This document shows, piece after piece, positions 60,883 to 64,000 of a stretch of DNA of 64,000 nucleotides (the first letter of the stretch is position 1; each line of letters starts with the position of its first letter). The notes under the pieces are model-generated. The model did no database searches, had not been told where the DNA came from, and was given only the letters and a program-made list of their open reading frames with translations. A program made the position numbers and the translations under genes. The stretch comes from Anaeromusa acidaminophila DSM 3853 (lineage in GTDB: Bacteria; Bacillota; Negativicutes; Anaeromusales; Anaeromusaceae). The DNA is taken from positions 1 through 64,000 of the forward strand of contig NZ_KB894598.1 in the NCBI RefSeq assembly GCF_000374545.1, given 5' to 3'.

Positions 60883-61302
60883 ATGGAAAGCATGCTGTTT
60901 ATGGTCCATCATACCGATGATCTGCCGCTTATTCGGCAGCAGTTGCAAAAGTTATTGCAAAATCTACTGGGAGTGCAAAGCGCATTATTTGAAGTGGCGG
61001 TTAATGAAGCTTTGAAAAATGCCCTTCGCAGCAGTACTCAGACTTATGGCGAACCCCTGGTGCGCATTCGCGTATCCCTCTTAGGGCAAGCTTATATCTC
61101 CGTGCGAATTCTCGATTACGGCGATGGGTTTCCAGGCAACACCATTTTACGCAGTCTGCCCCCGAAAACTCCCTTTGAGAGCATTCCTGCGGATCTCCCC
61201 GAAGACAACATGAGCCTGCATTTAATGCGCGCCGCTACCGACCATTTAACCTATAACCACCTAGGAAATGAAATATTAATGATCAAGCACTTACCAAATT
61301 AG
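60883..61302 (+). CDS. Orphan anti-sigma/RsbW-like ATPase
   Basis: 139 residues from ATG 60883 (AGGAG upstream). A GHKL ATPase fold of the HATPase_c_2 type: N-box 'EVAVNEALKNALRSS' (about 37-51), G1 box 'ILDYGDGFPG', and a C-terminal 'NMSLHLMRAATDHLTYN'. RsbW/SpoIIAB-type proteins phosphorylate anti-sigma antagonists and hold sigma factors. No RsbV/SpoIIAA or sigma gene adjoins, so partner and role are open. It lies 103 bp after bioD and has its own terminator. Confidence 0.82.
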   Translation: MESMLFMVHHTDDLPLIRQQLQKLLQNLLGVQSALFEVAVNEALKNALRSSTQTYGEPLVRIRVSLLGQAYISVRILDYGDGFPGNTILRSLPPKTPFESIPADLPEDNMSLHLMRAATDHLTYNHLGNEILMIKHLPN

Positions 61303-61309
61303 ACCATTT

Positions 61310-61346
61310 AACCGCTTTCTTTTCATAAGAGAAAGCGGTTTTTTTC
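61310..61346 (+). terminator. Intrinsic terminator of the RsbW-like gene
   Basis: AACCGCTTTCT / AGAAAGCGGTT hairpin followed by TTTTTT. Confidence 0.9.
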
Positions 61347-61403
61347 GCAAAAAGCCATTTCGCGTATCCGTCTCGTCGTGATCTTGAATAAGGAGGCTTT
61401 CCA

Positions 61404-63620
61404 ATGCGTCTATACTTGATTTTATCACTTTTTCTTTGCTGTCTTTTCGTTCTTCCCGCCACCGCCGCCGCGGAACAACGCATTTTGGTATTGCAATCCT
61501 ATCATCCCGGCTTTGTCTGGTCGGATCGCATCAACCAGGGCATTTTAGATACAATCCCACACAATATCATTGTGCAAATCGAATACATGGACACCAAACG
61601 TCTCAATACGCCGGCTCATTTTGCCAATCTGAAACAATTCTGGAAGCAAAAATTCCAAGGCTTTCAGTATGACGCCGTGATTACAGTCGATGACGAAGCT
61701 CTTCTTTTCGCCAAAACCTATCGGCAATCGCTTTTCCCGGATGCGCCCATCGTCTTTTGCGGCGTCAACAACATTCTGCCGGAAAGTCATCTGCCTGCCG
61801 ATAATGTCACTGGCATTATGGAAAGCGTGGATATTGCAGGTACGGTTGCCGTCGCTCAAAAATTGCAGCCTCAAGCCAAAGAATTGCTTGTCGTCAGCGA
61901 CCAAAGCCTCTTCGGACAACAAGCGCGGCAGATGCTAGAACAATCTTCAGATATACGAAACAGCCGCTTAACCATTACGTACCTGCACGACCTGCCCTTG
62001 GCGGATATTTTAACACGCATTGCCGCCGCCTCTACTGACAGCATGGTTCTAAATCTTCCCTTCCATCGCGACGCGGCAGGAAAACAATACCAGTCTGATG
62101 AAGTCACCGCTCGCATCAGCGCCGCCAGCAATGCGCCTGTTTATACTCTTTGGGAACATGATATGGGACAAGGCGTTGTCGGCGGCCATGTGCTCAGCGC
62201 TTACGTCCAAGGACAAACAGCCGCGAATTTGGCTCTGAAAATTCTTCAAGGCGCCCGTGCGTCCGACTTACCCATCATTACCGATCCTCCACGCACCTAT
62301 TTGTTTGATTACCGCCAGTTGCAACGCTTCCGCTTTGCCGAGTCTGCTTTGCCGCCGGAAAGCGAGTTTCTCTATAAGCCCTTGTCTTTCTATGAACAAT
62401 ATCAGTCACTGGTTTTGAGCACCTTGTCGGTTTTCGCCCTGCTGATTCTGGCAGTGCTCACGCTCTGGCACCTCAATGTCAGCCGTCGCCGTGAATTGGA
62501 AGCCGTACATAAGCTGGCTCTTGTCGTCGAAAGCAGCGACGATGCTATCATCAGCCGCAACCTTCAGGGCATGATTACCAGTTGGAACAGCGGCGCTACG
62601 CGCCTTTTCGGCTATACCGCCGAAGAAGCCATCGGCCAGTCCATGCGCATCATTATCCCCGATGAGCTTCTGGAAGAATGGAAAAGCAGCGCCTCCCAAC
62701 TAGATCAAGGCTTGAAGGAAGATCACAACAAAGGTCTGCGCCGCCATAAAGACGGTCATCTGCTAACCGTACTTAAGACCGCCTCTCCCTTGTATTCTCC
62801 AGAAGGCTATCCTATGGGAGCTTCTATTATCTACAAGGACATTTCGCAGCTAGAAACGGCCTACGAGGAAATCCGCACCTTAAATAGCGAGCTAGAAGAT
62901 CGCGTTGCTAAACGCACCGCGGCGTTGGAGGCCGCTAATCAAGAATTGGAGGCATTCAGCTACTCTGTTTCTCATGATTTGCGCTCTCCCTTACGCAGCA
63001 TTGACGGCTTTAGCCTGGCTCTTTTGGAGGACTACAGCGAACGTCTGGACGATACAGGGCGCGATTATCTGCAGCGCCTGCGCGGCGCCAGCCAGCGCAT
63101 GGGACAGCTTATTGACGACATGCTTCACCTGGCGCGCATCAGCCGAACCCAAATGAATCTGGAAAAAGTGAACCTAAGCGACTTGGCATGGCAGGTATTG
63201 AAAGAACTCCAGCAGCAGGACCCGCAGCGGCAGGTAGACCTCCGCATTGAGCCGTCCTTAATGGTTTTAGGAGATACGCCGCTTTTACGCATCGTCCTGG
63301 ACAACCTTTTAGGAAACGCCTGGAAATTCACAGGTAAAACAGCGCAGCCAAGCATCGAATTCGGCTGCCGCCAGGATCTGGATACAGGGGAAATCGCTTT
63401 CTTTGTCCGTGATAACGGCGCTGGCTTCGATATGGCTTACGCCCATAAGCTTTTCGGTGTCTTCCAACGTCTCCATCACGCCAAAGAATTCAGCGGCACC
63501 GGTATCGGCCTGGCCACGGTCAACCGCATCATCCACCGTCATGGCGGGCGCATCTGGGCGGACAGCCAAGTCAATCAAGGAGCCACTTTCTTCTTTACCA
63601 TAGACACGGAAAGCAAGTGA
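61404..63620 (+). CDS. Sensor histidine kinase with periplasmic ABC-substrate-binding-like domain
   Basis: 738 residues. A signal peptide (about 1-23, ending ATAAAE) is followed by a periplasmic binding-protein-like domain (about 25-305; '[20 protein letters not shown]'). A membrane helix lies at about 338-358. PAS (about 375-490), a short coiled coil, HisKA with '[18 protein letters not shown]' and HATPase ('[11 protein letters not shown]', '[18 protein letters not shown]') follow. The binding domain would sense a small ligand in the periplasm. No response regulator adjoins. AAGGAGG precedes the ATG. Confidence 0.92.
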   Translation: MRLYLILSLFLCCLFVLPATAAAEQRILVLQSYHPGFVWSDRINQGILDTIPHNIIVQIEYMDTKRLNTPAHFANLKQFWKQKFQGFQYDAVITVDDEALLFAKTYRQSLFPDAPIVFCGVNNILPESHLPADNVTGIMESVDIAGTVAVAQKLQPQAKELLVVSDQSLFGQQARQMLEQSSDIRNSRLTITYLHDLPLADILTRIAAASTDSMVLNLPFHRDAAGKQYQSDEVTARISAASNAPVYTLWEHDMGQGVVGGHVLSAYVQGQTAANLALKILQGARASDLPIITDPPRTYLFDYRQLQRFRFAESALPPESEFLYKPLSFYEQYQSLVLSTLSVFALLILAVLTLWHLNVSRRRELEAVHKLALVVESSDDAIISRNLQGMITSWNSGATRLFGYTAEEAIGQSMRIIIPDELLEEWKSSASQLDQGLKEDHNKGLRRHKDGHLLTVLKTASPLYSPEGYPMGASIIYKDISQLETAYEEIRTLNSELEDRVAKRTAALEAANQELEAFSYSVSHDLRSPLRSIDGFSLALLEDYSERLDDTGRDYLQRLRGASQRMGQLIDDMLHLARISRTQMNLEKVNLSDLAWQVLKELQQQDPQRQVDLRIEPSLMVLGDTPLLRIVLDNLLGNAWKFTGKTAQPSIEFGCRQDLDTGEIAFFVRDNGAGFDMAYAHKLFGVFQRLHHAKEFSGTGIGLATVNRIIHRHGGRIWADSQVNQGATFFFTIDTESK

Positions 63621-63645
63621 CCACTCCTGACATACATGATATAAT
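63617..63645 (+). promoter_or_regulatory. Promoter of the cyclophilin gene
   Basis: GTGACC (63617-63622), 17 bp, TATAAT (63640-63645). It starts at the stop codon of the sensor-kinase gene. Confidence 0.5.
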
Positions 63646-63679
63646 GAATACAATTACGAAAGAAAAGAGGGATATCTCC

Positions 63680-64000
63680 ATGAAAAAAGCAGTTATCGAA
63701 ATGGATCGCGGCACCATTACTATTGAATTATTTGAAAAAGAGGCTCCTGGTACGGTCGCCAACTTCACCAAGCTCATCAGCGAAGGCTTTTACGACGGCC
63801 TGAGCTTCCACCGGGTCATCCCCGGCTTTGTCGCCCAAGGCGGCTGCCCCAACGGCAACGGCACTGGCGGCCCTGGCTACACCATTCCCTGCGAAACCGC
63901 AGGCAATCCTAAAAAGCACGTACGCGGCGCTTTATCCATGGCTCATCGCGGCCCCAACACCGGTGGCAGCCAATTCTTCATCGTTTACGAACCCCAGCCG
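63680..64000 (+). CDS. Cyclophilin-type peptidyl-prolyl cis-trans isomerase (partial, 5' end)
   Basis: 107 codons, open at the right edge of the window. No signal peptide, so cytoplasmic. '[19 protein letters not shown]' carries the active-site Arg and the PGF motif, and '[18 protein letters not shown]' the conserved QFFI. The residues fit the bacterial PpiB group. GAGG lies before the ATG. Confidence 0.93.
   Translation, partial: MKKAVIEMDRGTITIELFEKEAPGTVANFTKLISEGFYDGLSFHRVIPGFVAQGGCPNGNGTGGPGYTIPCETAGNPKKHVRGALSMAHRGPNTGGSQFFIVYEPQP

Overview
The window looks like chromosomal DNA from a diderm Firmicute of the Negativicutes, probably close to the Sporomusaceae. The evidence is Firmicutes-style GGAGG ribosome-binding sites, a BioW/BioF/BioD biotin route behind a BirA-type operator, and outer-membrane-type efflux (an RND pump and a MacAB-like exporter). 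The 5' end of a 16S rRNA gene leaves the left edge on the minus strand. Genus is not decided. I see no prophage, insertion sequence or CRISPR array.

Left part (1-25 kb, mostly minus strand). A 16S rRNA start sits behind three tandem promoters. Next come a 163-bp palindromic structured element, a universal stress protein, an RND pump with its adaptor, an MscS channel, a secreted DUF3298-like protein and an ArsB/NhaD-type permease. A 5-oxoproline operon follows (pxpB-pxpC-pxpA, a ycsI-like gene, an NRAMP-like transporter). On the plus strand are DNA polymerase IV (possibly leaderless), a PepT-like peptidase and a secreted glucosaminidase. A further minus-strand run holds Ppx/GppA, an HD hydrolase, a MacAB-like ABC exporter and a secreted orphan.

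Middle (25-44 kb). A second, degenerate Ppx/GppA-like protein and polyphosphate kinase are divergent from the first Ppx. A histidine phosphatase and a small orphan gene lead to a cluster of DnaA boxes beside a tRNA-Arg gene. A galactarate/glucarate operon (MFS transporter, garD, garR, garL) has a clear sigma-54 promoter and lies divergent from its probable PrpR-type activator. Then come an NhaC-like antiporter, a CHASE4-GGDEF-HD-GYP protein whose HD dyad is lost, and an Rrf2-cydA-cydB operon with a palindromic operator.

Right part (44-64 kb). A multi-PAS kinase precedes a chemotaxis operon (cheA with REC and two Hpt domains, cheW, a poly-HAMP receptor, a frameshifted cheR, cheB) and a sigma-54 response regulator. 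A biotin cluster follows: a membrane protein, bioW, bioF and bioD. The window ends with an orphan anti-sigma-like ATPase, a sensor kinase with a periplasmic binding-protein-like domain, and the start of a cyclophilin.

The least explained signals are: a dispersed palindromic repeat family (arms AACAGGAGTAGAKGGAGTA) sitting at the 3' ends of genes and in two cases supplying the stop codon; the structured element at 548-710; the DnaA-box cluster away from dnaA; the A8 frameshift in cheR; and the promoter-terminator leader before the pxp operon. All family assignments are by eye from translated sequence; no database search was run.
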